Shown: positions 1-6,741, counted from the stretch's first letter. The stretch is 16,030 nt of DNA from an uncultured Bacteroidales bacterium (GCA_937906975.1 CALCUN010000167.1:1-16030), one strand, 5' to 3'. Notes: generated by a model from the letters alone, not told the origin. Numbers and translations are program-made.

Positions 1-94
1 ATCTTCCTTTATACATCTCTTCGTAGTACTTTTCGTAGTCTCCACTTGTGATGTTATCCAGCCATTGTTGATTATCCAAGTACCAACGAACAGT
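1..94 (-). pseudogene. 3'-terminal remnant of a second rfbB copy, running off the window edge
   Basis: Read on the minus strand, codons from about 94 down to 8 encode TVRWYLDNQQWLDNITSGDY followed by EKYYEEMYK. This matches the last ~30 residues of the complete rfbB at 3057-4187 at about 26 of 30 positions. By hand alignment the DNA is about 76% identical over ~87 bases, with 24 identical bases at the 3' end (8-31 versus 3060-3083). Homology stops abruptly at about 92-94, and an in-frame stop (104-106) lies just upstream. The rest of the gene is therefore absent here. Where the intact copy has its stop codon, this copy reads Gly-Arg and continues off the window. This AT-rich version resembles the base composition of the rest of the genome more than the 3' end of the complete gene does. 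Confidence 0.75.
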
Positions 95-96
95 TT

Positions 97-243
97 TTAT
101 TTTCTATTTAACAATTCCTTTAATTTATCAATCAAGTATTCAACTCCATTTTTCGACGAATCTTCTGTAAATCTTACTCCTTTTTCTTTGAATAGTAAAT
201 CAATTAAAGCAAATCCAATATTTCTTAAAGCACAATTCGCTTG
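97..243 (-). pseudogene. 48-codon 3' fragment of an unrecognised gene
   Basis: An open minus-strand frame lies between a stop at 244-246 and its own stop at 97-99. It reads ALRNIGFALIDLLFKEKGVR, then FTEDSSKNGVEYLIDKLKEL and LNRK. The composition, with amphipathic helices, a charged tail and a terminal KELLNRK, looks like the C-terminus of a real protein. There is no usable ATG and the frame is too short to stand alone. It overlaps in another frame the possible flippase start at 225-266, and it directly abuts the rfbB remnant. I do not recognise the family. I infer recombination debris; chance openness in AT-rich DNA cannot be excluded. Confidence 0.35.
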
Positions 244-266
244 TTATTTGATGAAATTTCTGCCAT
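225..266 (-). pseudogene. Possible start of a Wzx-type flippase, truncated after 13 codons
   Basis: The minus strand reads MAEISSNNKRIVL then stop. Many Bacteroidota polysaccharide flippases (MATE/Wzx superfamily) begin with a short polar leader followed by NNxRIAKNTL and then membrane helices. Here the match ends after NNKRI. Only about nine residues support the call, so it is tentative. It gains some weight from a clearer flippase start remnant at 1268-1372 and from the polysaccharide context. Confidence 0.3.
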
Positions 267-289
267 TTTATTTCTTTAAGTCAATACAA

Positions 290-370
290 TTAGATTATAA
301 ACACTTTATCTACAAAGAATCTTCTTTCTCCATTGGTTAATCCTATAGCAAAAACTGTTACCCCCTCAAT
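290..370 (-). other. Short protein-like open stretch, possible 3' gene remnant
   Basis: The minus frame bounded by stops at 371-373 and 290-292 reads IEGVTVFAIGLTNGERRFFV then DKVFII. It has a protein-like character but no start codon, and I recognise no family. It sits between the DUF2971 stop (387) and the possible flippase start (266). It may be debris or merely open by chance. Confidence 0.2.
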
Positions 371-386
371 CTATTTCACAAATAAA

Positions 387-1184
387 TTATTTTTCAAAAA
401 CAATAGGTTTTATGGGATTATATAATTTTGATTTTGAAAAATCAAAATCGTAACCTCTTCCTTCTAATTTTTGCCAAATATCCAAATACTTATTTCTTAA
501 TCTTCCTTCTTCCTTATCACTTGCAAGAGGTGAAATTTGTATTGATTTTATAAACGTTTTAGCCATTTCCGGATTATAGCATAATGCACAGGAATCATTT
601 TGCTTGCCATTATTCAATATAACTATTCTTGTTTCTTCTTCCCATTTAAATGCCGGTCTTTTAAGCAGAAGTAAATCAATATAATCCTTATCCCCAAAAT
701 TTTTAGGAATAGCAATTTTATGATATTTAGATCTTTTAGAACCAATAGCTTTTATACTTCTTTCAAGCAAATCGTATGACACATTACCAATAAAAAATTG
801 CTCAACTCCACCTAACATTAATGCACCTATAAAATTTTCCATATCAAACTCAACTCTAACGCAAATTTGCTTCTCATTCGTATACATCCTCCAATGAGCT
901 TCGCTATTGCTCAGTTTTGTAAAACATGCTGCGTATGTGGCAGGTTTTTGATATTCTAGTTTATCATAATTTCCTTCGACCATTATCTTCTCGAATGGAT
1001 CTTTCCATCTTATAGGATTGTTAAATCTAAATTGTCCTTTCAGAATATAATCAAAAGACTCCTCCGACATAAATCTATAATACGATTTTTCAAGATTTAT
1101 TGAGTCGGTTTTAAAAAATGACGAATATCCTTCTTGAATTATTTCCCATTCATTTTTTATATGCTTACTTACTTGGCCATCCAC
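387..1184 (-). CDS. DUF2971-family protein
   Basis: A 265-residue soluble protein with no signal peptide or membrane segment. Features typical of DUF2971 as I know it are YRFMSEESFDYILKG near residue 36 (the 'Y-R-F/Y ... ' opening), FNNPIRWKDPFE near 54-65, AACFTKLSNSEAHWRMYTN near 84-103 (the 'CFS...lMW..Ya' motif region), and KRPAFKWEEETRIVIL near 174-190. The length is normal for the family. The biochemical function is unknown; members are common in accessory and mobile regions. It stands alone between gene remnants, with a 335-base non-coding stretch upstream. The start ATG at 1184 is the first in frame and lies close to a TATTTAAAATA-like AT-rich leader; no clear Shine-Dalgarno is seen, which is usual in Bacteroidota. 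Confidence 0.75.
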   Translation of the reverse strand: MDGQVSKHIKNEWEIIQEGYSSFFKTDSINLEKSYYRFMSEESFDYILKGQFRFNNPIRWKDPFEKIMVEGNYDKLEYQKPATYAACFTKLSNSEAHWRMYTNEKQICVRVEFDMENFIGALMLGGVEQFFIGNVSYDLLERSIKAIGSKRSKYHKIAIPKNFGDKDYIDLLLLKRPAFKWEEETRIVILNNGKQNDSCALCYNPEMAKTFIKSIQISPLASDKEEGRLRNKYLDIWQKLEGRGYDFDFSKSKLYNPIKPIVFEK

Positions 1185-1214
1185 TATTTTAAATATTAAA
1201 AATTATTTTAGAAC

Positions 1215-1243
1215 CCTACGGCAGATTATCCCACCACCGTAGG
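1215..1243. repeat. Inverted repeat CCTACGG...CCGTAGG, possible terminator
   Basis: Perfect 7-bp arms (1215-1221 and 1237-1243) enclose a 15-base loop. It lies in the 335-base stretch between the DUF2971 gene and the small ORF at 1520, just after the truncated flippase start. On the plus strand a T-run (1251-1256) follows about seven bases later. On the minus strand the following sequence is AT-rich without a clear T-tract. It could end minus-strand transcripts or be a structural relic; termination is not proven. Confidence 0.45.
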
Positions 1244-1267
1244 ATTGATATTTTTTGTTTAAAGACT

Positions 1268-1372
1268 TTAGACTATATAACTTTCCTGTATATAAGAAAT
1301 TCCTAACCCCACCAACATATTAAGGATAATAACAACATAGTTTAACGCCGCCCCAGCCTTAAGTTGATTCAT
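1268..1372 (-). pseudogene. Truncated N-terminus of a Wzx-type polysaccharide flippase
   Basis: The minus strand encodes MNQLKAGAALNYVVIILNML followed by VGLGISYIQESYIV and a stop: 34 residues. The first ~23 residues are the characteristic opening of one group of lipopolysaccharide/polysaccharide flippases, MNQLKAGA.LNY..I.LN.LVGL, normally followed by LYTP and twelve or more membrane helices. Identity breaks after VGL, and the remaining residues look random, so the gene has been cut off at codon ~23. The rest of 1185-1519 holds the inverted repeat at 1215-1243 and otherwise AT-rich sequence in which I see no gene. A neighbouring flippase fits the ugd-rfbA-rfbB locus. Confidence 0.6.
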
Positions 1373-1519
1373 TTTGAAATAAAAAAGTGTTTTTGATTAT
1401 TAGGTTTGGAGAATACACAGTATATTTCCTAACAGAAAATAACTTTGAAATGATTACCGTATGTTATTTTGTTGATTTTGAGATAGATTAATAAATTATT
1501 CAAACACGTTAAATGAAAT

Positions 1520-1891
1520 CTACAACAATTTATTACATATTTCAATAAATTGTTTAATATTGTCCTTGAATCGTTCTGTTGAAAATTCAGTTGCAGTGTT
1601 ATTTATTATACTATAAATATCTGTTTGGTTAATTTCTTTTTTTTCTGTTTCTAACAAATATATTCGTCCTGAATTAATTCCATATTTCAGCACAATACTA
1701 TCAGTAGTATATTCTTTCTTATCTTCTTTGTCATTTGAAAAGAAAAATTCCAATTTTTGAATTTTATCATCAAATATTTGCACAATATATGCTGGCATAT
1801 CGATAAGATTAATATGGATATTTTCAAATTTCGAAATTTGATCATCAATTTTCGAAGTACCTTCTTTTTTTATTAGTCTAATATTACACAT
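1520..1891 (-). CDS. Small protein of unknown family, coupled to the 2TM/GAF-like gene
   Basis: The frame is open from 1918, but the best start is the ATG at 1891-1889. It shares its A with the stop codon of the upstream gene (TAATG), the usual arrangement for translational coupling. From there the product is 123 residues: MCNIRLIKKEGTSKIDDQ at the N-terminus, a central region of probable beta strands (INLIDMPAYIVQIF, KLEFFFSND, IVLKYGINSGRIYLLET), then a helical tail ending KQFIEICNKLL. No signal peptide or membrane segment is seen. I do not recognise the family. The overlap implies it is made in step with the membrane-anchored GAF-like protein and acts with it, as a partner, effector or antidote. 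That role is inference from gene order only. Confidence 0.6.
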   Translation of the reverse strand: MCNIRLIKKEGTSKIDDQISKFENIHINLIDMPAYIVQIFDDKIQKLEFFFSNDKEDKKEYTTDSIVLKYGINSGRIYLLETEKKEINQTDIYSIINNTATEFSTERFKDNIKQFIEICNKLL

Positions 1892-2760
1892 TACTTTACA
1901 ATTGAAAGAGTAAAACAAAATATTTTAGCATATTTCTCAATTACTGGTGTTAATTCTTCTTTAAAAGATCTTTTATCTCCAACATTGTCTATAATTAAAA
2001 CGCCCCAAACTGCTTGATTTTTATCTGTAATAGCTATAGCATACAAATTATTTGCTTTCGTATTCATATTAAGTAGCGTTTCATAGTTTTTTTCATCAAT
2101 AAAGGAATCTTTCATATATTTCATTACATCCTTATATTTTGAATTGCTATTCTTATTATTTTTCCATTCTTCAATATTTATTGGTAATTCAATATTAGAA
2201 ATATCACATGTGTTTACTTCTATTTCTATCCCTTCTTTGTTACATTTATCAACTACTCCATTGATTTTTCCATTTCTACCTGATGCTTTAAAATAAGTAT
2301 ATGAAGTAATATCTTCATTCGGATACGAATATCTTGCATATAAAGTAAGGAAATTTGAAGATATGGAAAATAGAATATTTTTTATATCTCGATAAGTCTT
2401 ACAAATGAATATTTTACTAGGATTTTTTATGATTATATATATATATTTCCAAATAAAAATTATACCTTTTTGTCGTCTAAAAATACTAATTCTAGTTTTA
2501 TACTCTCCCCCTCCGAGATCTTCTCTTGCTATAAATCTCAAAAATTCATCTACCCATATTTTTATGATTCGATCTTCTTTCTGAAGAAAAATCTTCCAAA
2601 TTTGGAACAATATAATTAATGCCAGAATTGTTATGGAAATACGTACTTTGTAATCTACTATAAGTTTTAAAAACCAATGTTCTTCATTTTCTGATAAAAC
2701 AGAAAGGAAACTAAGAATGATTGGCCCGAAGAATAATAAAAAATTTGCTATTTGTTTCAT
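1891..2760 (-). CDS. Two-helix membrane protein with a cytosolic GAF-like domain
   Basis: 289 residues. Two hydrophobic segments lie at about residues 4-23 and 39-60, forming a hairpin anchor with the rest probably cytosolic. From ~85 on the pattern resembles a GAF sensor domain: KTRISIFRRQKG (~88-99), then LYARYSYPNEDITSYTYF (~140-157), GRNGKINGVVDKC (~161-173) and the late strand/turn AVWGVLIIDN (~250-259) with a closing helix. GAF domains bind small ligands or cyclic nucleotides. The key order (R-x-S-F, aRyS, G-x-x-G-V-V, WGVL-x-D) is visible, but no catalytic output domain is attached. The gene ends in a TAATG overlap with the 123-residue partner at 1520-1891. GC is low and the gene lies in the scrambled accessory zone downstream of rfbB. 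The GAF assignment is from pattern only. Confidence 0.65.
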   Translation of the reverse strand: MKQIANFLLFFGPIILSFLSVLSENEEHWFLKLIVDYKVRISITILALIILFQIWKIFLQKEDRIIKIWVDEFLRFIAREDLGGGEYKTRISIFRRQKGIIFIWKYIYIIIKNPSKIFICKTYRDIKNILFSISSNFLTLYARYSYPNEDITSYTYFKASGRNGKINGVVDKCNKEGIEIEVNTCDISNIELPINIEEWKNNKNSNSKYKDVMKYMKDSFIDEKNYETLLNMNTKANNLYAIAITDKNQAVWGVLIIDNVGDKRSFKEELTPVIEKYAKIFCFTLSIVK

Positions 2761-2785
2761 GATTAATTAAGAATAACCTTACGGT

Positions 2786-2793
2786 CCCCCCCC
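2786..2793. repeat. Homopolymer of eight C (G8 on the coding strand) before the GAF-like gene
   Basis: Eight consecutive C on the plus strand lie 26-33 bases upstream of the ATG at 2760, flanked by ACGGT and GTTAAA. In DNA this AT-rich such a run is unusual. Poly-G tracts of this length can slip during replication, and in promoters or leaders they can alter expression. No consensus promoter boxes are visible around it. Confidence 0.5.
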
Positions 2794-2850
2794 GTTAAAG
2801 ATTGGCATAATAATATCAACCCTTTAGTGGATGTTGTAAGGATATAGCAT

Positions 2851-2926
2851 CCCTTAATCCCTCCTAAAAGAGGGAGATTTGAAAGCCTCTCCTAAATCCT
2901 CCCCTGAAGAGAAGGACTTTTAAAAG
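2851..2926. repeat. Two degenerate tandem units of a C/T-rich palindromic intergenic repeat
   Basis: Unit one (2851-2885) begins CCCTTAATCCCTCC and contains the perfect hairpin TCCCTC-ctaaaa-GAGGGA. Unit two (2886-2926) reads CCTCTCCTAAATCCTCCCC with a weaker hairpin, and both end in a TTT..AAAG segment. The units align over most of their length. Related short intergenic repeats of the 'TAAATCCTCCCC...GGGGAGGATTT' type are widespread in Bacteroidota. The remainder of 2761-3056 has no gene; 2960-3040 is rich in GTCT/AGTCT words. Confidence 0.55.
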
Positions 2927-3056
2927 TGGTAGTGTTTATTTAATGTTTACTTTTTGAAGACTACGAGTATTTTTTGTCGAAAGTCTAATGTCAGATATCT
3001 AAAGTCTCTTTTGTCTTACGACTTTTGTCCTTTGTCTGACGAAACTCCAGCGCAGC

Positions 3057-4187
3057 CTATTTATACATCTCTTCGTAGTACTTCTGATAGTCGCCGGAGG
3101 TTACATTATCCATCCACTCTTGGTTGTCGAGATACCAGCGGACAGTGCGTTCGATACCTTCTTCGAACTGTAACGAGGGTTCCCAGCCCAGCTCACGTTG
3201 TAGCTTGGTGCTGTCGATGGCGTAGCGTGCATCGTGACCCAAGCGGTCTGTAACGTATGTGACGAGGTCAAGACTGTGTCCTTCGGGGTTGCCAAGCACA
3301 CGGTCAACAGTCTTAATCATCACCTTTATCAAATCGATATTCTTCCATTCGTTGAAACCGCCTATGTTGTAAGTCTCGGCTATCTTGCCGTTGTGGAAGA
3401 TGATATCTATTGCTCTTGCGTGATCCTCTACATAAAGCCAATCTCGTACGTTTTCTCCTTTTCCATACACAGGAAGCGGCTTGCGATGACGAATATTATT
3501 GATAAACAATGGTATCAGTTTTTCAGGGAATTGATAAGGTCCATAGTTGTTTGAGCAGTTTGTTACAATAGTCGGCATTCCGTATGTGTCGTGATATGTT
3601 CTTACAAAATGATCGCTGCTTGCTTTTGCTGCCGAGTATGGTGAGTGTGGGTTATATTTTGTCGTTTCACAGAAAAACTCATCGCCGTATGCTTTGTGTC
3701 CTTCCGATGAAGCAACTGTCTTAAATGGTGGCTCAATTCCTTCGGGGTGATTCATTTCCAAAGCACCATATACCTCATCAGTCGAAATGTGATAGAATCT
3801 TTTGCCTTCGTATTTCTCTGGTAATGATTCCCAATATAGTTTCGCTGCTTGAAGAAGTGACAGCGTTCCCATTACGTTTGTTTTTGCAAAAGTAAATGGA
3901 TCTTTTATGCTTCTATCTACATGACTTTCTGCCGCAAGGTGAATTATCGCATCAACCTTTTCGTCTTGCATAAGTTGATAAAACGCTTCAAAATCGCATA
4001 TATCCATCTTTACGAATTTGTAATTTAGTTTATCTTCCACATCTTTAAGATTTGCCAAATTACCTGCGTATGTAAGTTTATCAAGATTTATGATATTGTA
4101 TTCTGGATATTTATTTACAAATAACCTTACCACATGCGAGCCAATAAACCCTGCTCCTCCTGTTATTACTATATTGCGTTTTGTCAT
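3057..4187 (-). CDS. rfbB: dTDP-glucose 4,6-dehydratase (mosaic gene)
   Basis: Converts dTDP-glucose to dTDP-4-keto-6-deoxyglucose with tightly bound NAD+; cytosolic, second step of dTDP-rhamnose and related sugar synthesis. An extended SDR protein of 376 residues from the ATG at 4187 (MTKRNIVITGGAGFIGSH). An earlier in-frame ATG at 4208 would add seven non-conserved residues and is less likely. Visible features are the NAD motif GGAGFIG (~10-16), LAAESHVDRS (~84-93), STDEVYG (~135-141, with the catalytic Thr-Asp-Glu), YSAAKA (Tyr184, Lys188) and NNYGPYQFPEKLIPL. It lies downstream of rfbA with the four-helix-bundle gene between. Base composition is odd. By hand count 3121-3300 is about 52-62% GC, whereas 4021-4140 is about 28%. 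This points to replacement of the 3' part by DNA from a GC-richer relative. A second 3' end lies at 1-94. Confidence 0.97.
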   Translation of the reverse strand: MTKRNIVITGGAGFIGSHVVRLFVNKYPEYNIINLDKLTYAGNLANLKDVEDKLNYKFVKMDICDFEAFYQLMQDEKVDAIIHLAAESHVDRSIKDPFTFAKTNVMGTLSLLQAAKLYWESLPEKYEGKRFYHISTDEVYGALEMNHPEGIEPPFKTVASSEGHKAYGDEFFCETTKYNPHSPYSAAKASSDHFVRTYHDTYGMPTIVTNCSNNYGPYQFPEKLIPLFINNIRHRKPLPVYGKGENVRDWLYVEDHARAIDIIFHNGKIAETYNIGGFNEWKNIDLIKVMIKTVDRVLGNPEGHSLDLVTYVTDRLGHDARYAIDSTKLQRELGWEPSLQFEEGIERTVRWYLDNQEWMDNVTSGDYQKYYEEMYK

Positions 4188-4221
4188 ATTTTTGCGACCA
4201 CAAGACAACTAGACCATAAGT

Positions 4222-4581
4222 CTACAAGTTATTCTTACTTTGTAGGGAATCTATAAGTCTTTTTATTCCTGTGGAAATTTGTTTAATTTGATATTGAATT
4301 TCTATTCTTTCTTCTGGTGAACAATAGTTAAAATCTTCACACAGATACAACATTGATCTTACTTCTGAACAACTACCTTTCGCAATATTGAGAAAATTAA
4401 CAAATTTAGCATCACTTCCAGATTCCAAACCTTCTGCAATATTATTCATAATTGATACAGATGCTCTCTGAATTTGATCTTTGAATCCATAATCTCGACA
4501 ATTTTGCATAATAGAATAAATCCTATTTATAACCTTTCGTGACTCTCTCCAAATAAATAAATTTTCAATACACCTATCCAT
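4222..4581 (-). CDS. Four-helix-bundle protein (23S rRNA intervening-sequence type)
   Basis: 119 residues. The conserved core of this family is clear: DQIQRASVSIMNNIAEG (~35-51), then FVNFLNIAKGSCSEVRSMLY (~60-79), followed by a fourth helix with ISTGIKRLIDSL. The N-terminal FIWRESRKVINRIYSI matches the 'L.vW..a..l...iy' opening helix. Family members were first seen encoded in intervening sequences of 23S rRNA genes, but in Bacteroidota many occur alone in surface polysaccharide loci. Their function is not established; the fold is a four-helix bundle forming oligomers. Here it is inserted between rfbA and rfbB, with short GTCT/GTTGTC repeats on both sides (4202-4240 and 4584-4614), suggesting it moves or spreads as a small cassette. 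Confidence 0.9.
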   Translation of the reverse strand: MDRCIENLFIWRESRKVINRIYSIMQNCRDYGFKDQIQRASVSIMNNIAEGLESGSDAKFVNFLNIAKGSCSEVRSMLYLCEDFNYCSPEERIEIQYQIKQISTGIKRLIDSLQSKNNL

Positions 4582-4585
4582 TCAC

Positions 4586-4601
4586 TCGTTGTCTCGTTGT
4601 C
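4586..4601. repeat. Tandem 8-bp repeat TCGTTGTC x2 before the four-helix-bundle gene
   Basis: TCGTTGTC occurs twice back to back in the 33-base gap between rfbA and the four-helix-bundle start. Similar words (AGACAACTAGACC, AAGTCTACAAG) follow the gene at 4202-4235. Such runs often flank this gene family in Bacteroidota. They may be relics of its insertion. Confidence 0.45.
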
Positions 4602-4614
4602 TTATAGACTTCTA

Positions 4615-5499
4615 TTATCTCTTAAAATCATCTATGACTTGCAAAAGATACTGTCCATACTGATTCTTAATCATTGGTTGAGCTAATTCTCTCATTTTTT
4701 CTTCACTTATCCAACCTTTTCTATACGCAATTCCTTCAAGGCATGCTATCTTTAAGCCTTGTCTTTTTTCAATTACTTCCACAAAAGTTGAGGCTTCTGA
4801 AAGAGAATCATGTGTTCCTGTGTCAAGCCACGCAAACCCACGTCCAAGTGTTTGAACTTTAAGTTGTTTATCTTCCAAAAATCTTTGGTTTACAGTTGTT
4901 ATTTCAAGCTCTCCTCTTGCCGATGGCTTAATGCTTTTTGCTACTTCTACAACTTTGTTAGGATAAAAATACAATCCGGGAACTGCATAATTAGATTTTG
5001 GATTTGTTGGTTTTTCTTCCAATGACAAACAATTACCTTCCGAATCAAATTCTGCTACTCCATATCTTTCAGGATCTGCTACCCAATATCCAAATATTGT
5101 TGCTTTATTATCTTCTTCTGCAGCCTTAACTGCCTCTCTTAACATTTTACTAAACCCTGCTCCATAGAAGATATTATCTCCTAAAACCATACAAACATTA
5201 TCTTTTCCTATAAACCCTTCTGCTATTATAAAAGCTTGTGCAAGTCCATCTGGTGAAGGTTGTTCTGCGTATGAGAAATTCACTCCATAATCCGAACCAT
5301 CTCCAAGCAATCTTTTAAACCCTGGTAAATCGTGTGGAGTTGATATTATCAATATATCTCTTATCCCTGCCAACATCAAAACAGATATTGGATAGTATAT
5401 CATTGGCTTGTCGTAAATAGGCAACATCTGCTTACTTACGCCTTTTGTAATTGGATACAATCTTGTTCCACTTCCCCCTGCCAATACTATACCTTTCAT
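4615..5499 (-). CDS. rfbA: Glucose-1-phosphate thymidylyltransferase
   Basis: Joins dTTP and glucose-1-phosphate to give dTDP-glucose and pyrophosphate, the first step of dTDP-rhamnose synthesis; cytosolic, normally a tetramer with feedback inhibition by dTDP-rhamnose. 294 residues, the usual family length. Visible features are the nucleotide-binding loop [13 protein letters not shown] (residues 6-18, Arg13), [15 protein letters not shown] (23-37), [12 protein letters not shown] (79-90), the metal-binding Asp108 in [29 protein letters not shown] (~161-180), [11 protein letters not shown] and [14 protein letters not shown]. It starts three bases after the ugd stop, so the two are co-transcribed. 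No missing residues noted. Confidence 0.98.
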   Translation of the reverse strand: MKGIVLAGGSGTRLYPITKGVSKQMLPIYDKPMIYYPISVLMLAGIRDILIISTPHDLPGFKRLLGDGSDYGVNFSYAEQPSPDGLAQAFIIAEGFIGKDNVCMVLGDNIFYGAGFSKMLREAVKAAEEDNKATIFGYWVADPERYGVAEFDSEGNCLSLEEKPTNPKSNYAVPGLYFYPNKVVEVAKSIKPSARGELEITTVNQRFLEDKQLKVQTLGRGFAWLDTGTHDSLSEASTFVEVIEKRQGLKIACLEGIAYRKGWISEEKMRELAQPMIKNQYGQYLLQVIDDFKR

Positions 5500-5502
5500 A
5501 TC

Positions 5503-6741
5503 TTAATCCCTTTTAAAAATATCTCTTGTATAAACTTTATCTGCAACATCGTCAAGACAAGTATCATATCTATTTGCAATTATTGCTTGACTTTGTTGCT
5601 TAAACTCGTCTATATCGTTTACTATTTTGCTTCCAAAGAATGTACTTCCGTTTTCAAGCGTTGGCTCATATATTATTATAGTCGCACCTTTGGCCTTCAC
5701 TCTTTTCATTACACCTTGAATAGAACTTTGACGGAAGTTATCGGAATTTGATTTCATTGTAAGGCGATAAACTCCTATCACGCATTCTCTTTCTTCTTGT
5801 GGATTGTAATCTCCTCTATTGTAATAATCATAATAACCTGCCATCTTCAAAACTTGATCTGCAATAAAATCTTTTCGAGTGCGATTACTTTCTACTATGG
5901 CTGACATCATATTTTGTGGAACATCTGCATAGTTTGCCAATAATTGTTTTGTGTCTTTTGGCAAGCAATAACCGCCATAGCCAAATGATGGATTGTTATA
6001 ATGATTTCCTATTCTTGGATCAAGGCAAACACCTTCTATTATATGTTGTGTATTTAAGTCTTTAAGTTCTGCGTAAGTATCTAACTCATTAAAATAACTA
6101 ACTCTTAAAGCTAAATACGTATTTGCAAAAAGCTTCACAGCTTCTGCCTCAGTGCTTCCCATATAAAGCATAGGCACGTCTTTGTCTATTGCTCCTTGTC
6201 TTATAAGTTCTGCAAATTGTCTAGCCTTTGCTTCTAATTCTTTATCCTCTTGGTCATATCCAACTATGATTCTTGAAGGGTAAAGATTATCATAAAGAGC
6301 CTTGCTTTCTCTTAAAAACTCTGGTGCGAAGATTATTCTGTTTGTGTTAAACTTTTTACGAACGCCTTCTGTATATCCAACAGGTATGGTACTCTTTATT
6401 ACCATTATTGCTGTAGGATTTACTTTTAGGACTTTCTCTATCACGTCTTCAACCGCAGAAGTATCGAAAAAGTTTTTGTGAATATCATAACTCGTTGGCG
6501 TTGCTATTACTACAAATTCTGCATCTTTGTATCCATTTTCCCAATCCAAAGTCGCCTTTAATTGAAGGGGCTTTGTAGCCAAGTATTCTTCGATATAATT
6601 ATCTTGAATAGGAGATTGTTTTCTGTTTATTAAATCTACTCTTTCCGTAACTATATCAACCGCAGTTACATCATTATGTTGTGCCAATAGAGTTGCTATT
6701 GACAAACCTACATATCCTGTTCCTGCTACTGCGATTTTCAT
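5503..6741 (-). CDS. ugd: UDP-glucose 6-dehydrogenase
   Basis: Oxidises UDP-glucose to UDP-glucuronate with two NAD+, supplying acidic sugars for capsule or LPS; cytosolic. From the ATG at 6741 ([14 protein letters not shown]) the product is 412 residues. A further in-frame ATG at 6753 would add MFNI, which disrupts the expected N-terminus. Features, numbered from the longer start, are the Rossmann loop GTGYVG (11-16), STIPVGYT (121-128), APEFLRES (143-150), [20 protein letters not shown] (203-222, Lys207, Asn211) and the catalytic cysteine Cys263 in [10 protein letters not shown]. First gene of the ugd-rfbA-(IVP)-rfbB operon; a Bacteroides-type promoter lies upstream at 6889-6918. No clear Shine-Dalgarno. 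Confidence 0.97.
   Translation of the reverse strand: MKIAVAGTGYVGLSIATLLAQHNDVTAVDIVTERVDLINRKQSPIQDNYIEEYLATKPLQLKATLDWENGYKDAEFVVIATPTSYDIHKNFFDTSAVEDVIEKVLKVNPTAIMVIKSTIPVGYTEGVRKKFNTNRIIFAPEFLRESKALYDNLYPSRIIVGYDQEDKELEAKARQFAELIRQGAIDKDVPMLYMGSTEAEAVKLFANTYLALRVSYFNELDTYAELKDLNTQHIIEGVCLDPRIGNHYNNPSFGYGGYCLPKDTKQLLANYADVPQNMMSAIVESNRTRKDFIADQVLKMAGYYDYYNRGDYNPQEERECVIGVYRLTMKSNSDNFRQSSIQGVMKRVKAKGATIIIYEPTLENGSTFFGSKIVNDIDEFKQQSQAIIANRYDTCLDDVADKVYTRDIFKRD

Noticed and set aside
65..340. 91-codon plus-strand frame at the left edge
   Set aside because: It runs antisense to the rfbB remnant and the other fragments. The Phe/Ser-rich product is typical of the complement of AT-rich coding DNA.
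1400..1440. TTAGG...CCTAA arms near 1410-1440 as a regulatory palindrome
   Set aside because: Only five bases pair cleanly; the inner part does not extend the stem.
3057..3150. Site-specific integration at the rfbB 3' end by an integrase element
   Set aside because: The geometry fits, but no integrase, excisionase or tRNA-like target is in the window and the two ends are only ~76% identical; homologous replacement explains it better.
2954..3554. Plus-strand and second minus-strand frames over the rfbB 3' part
   Set aside because: They are open only because of the GC-rich composition of this part of rfbB; rfbB's own frame is unmistakable.
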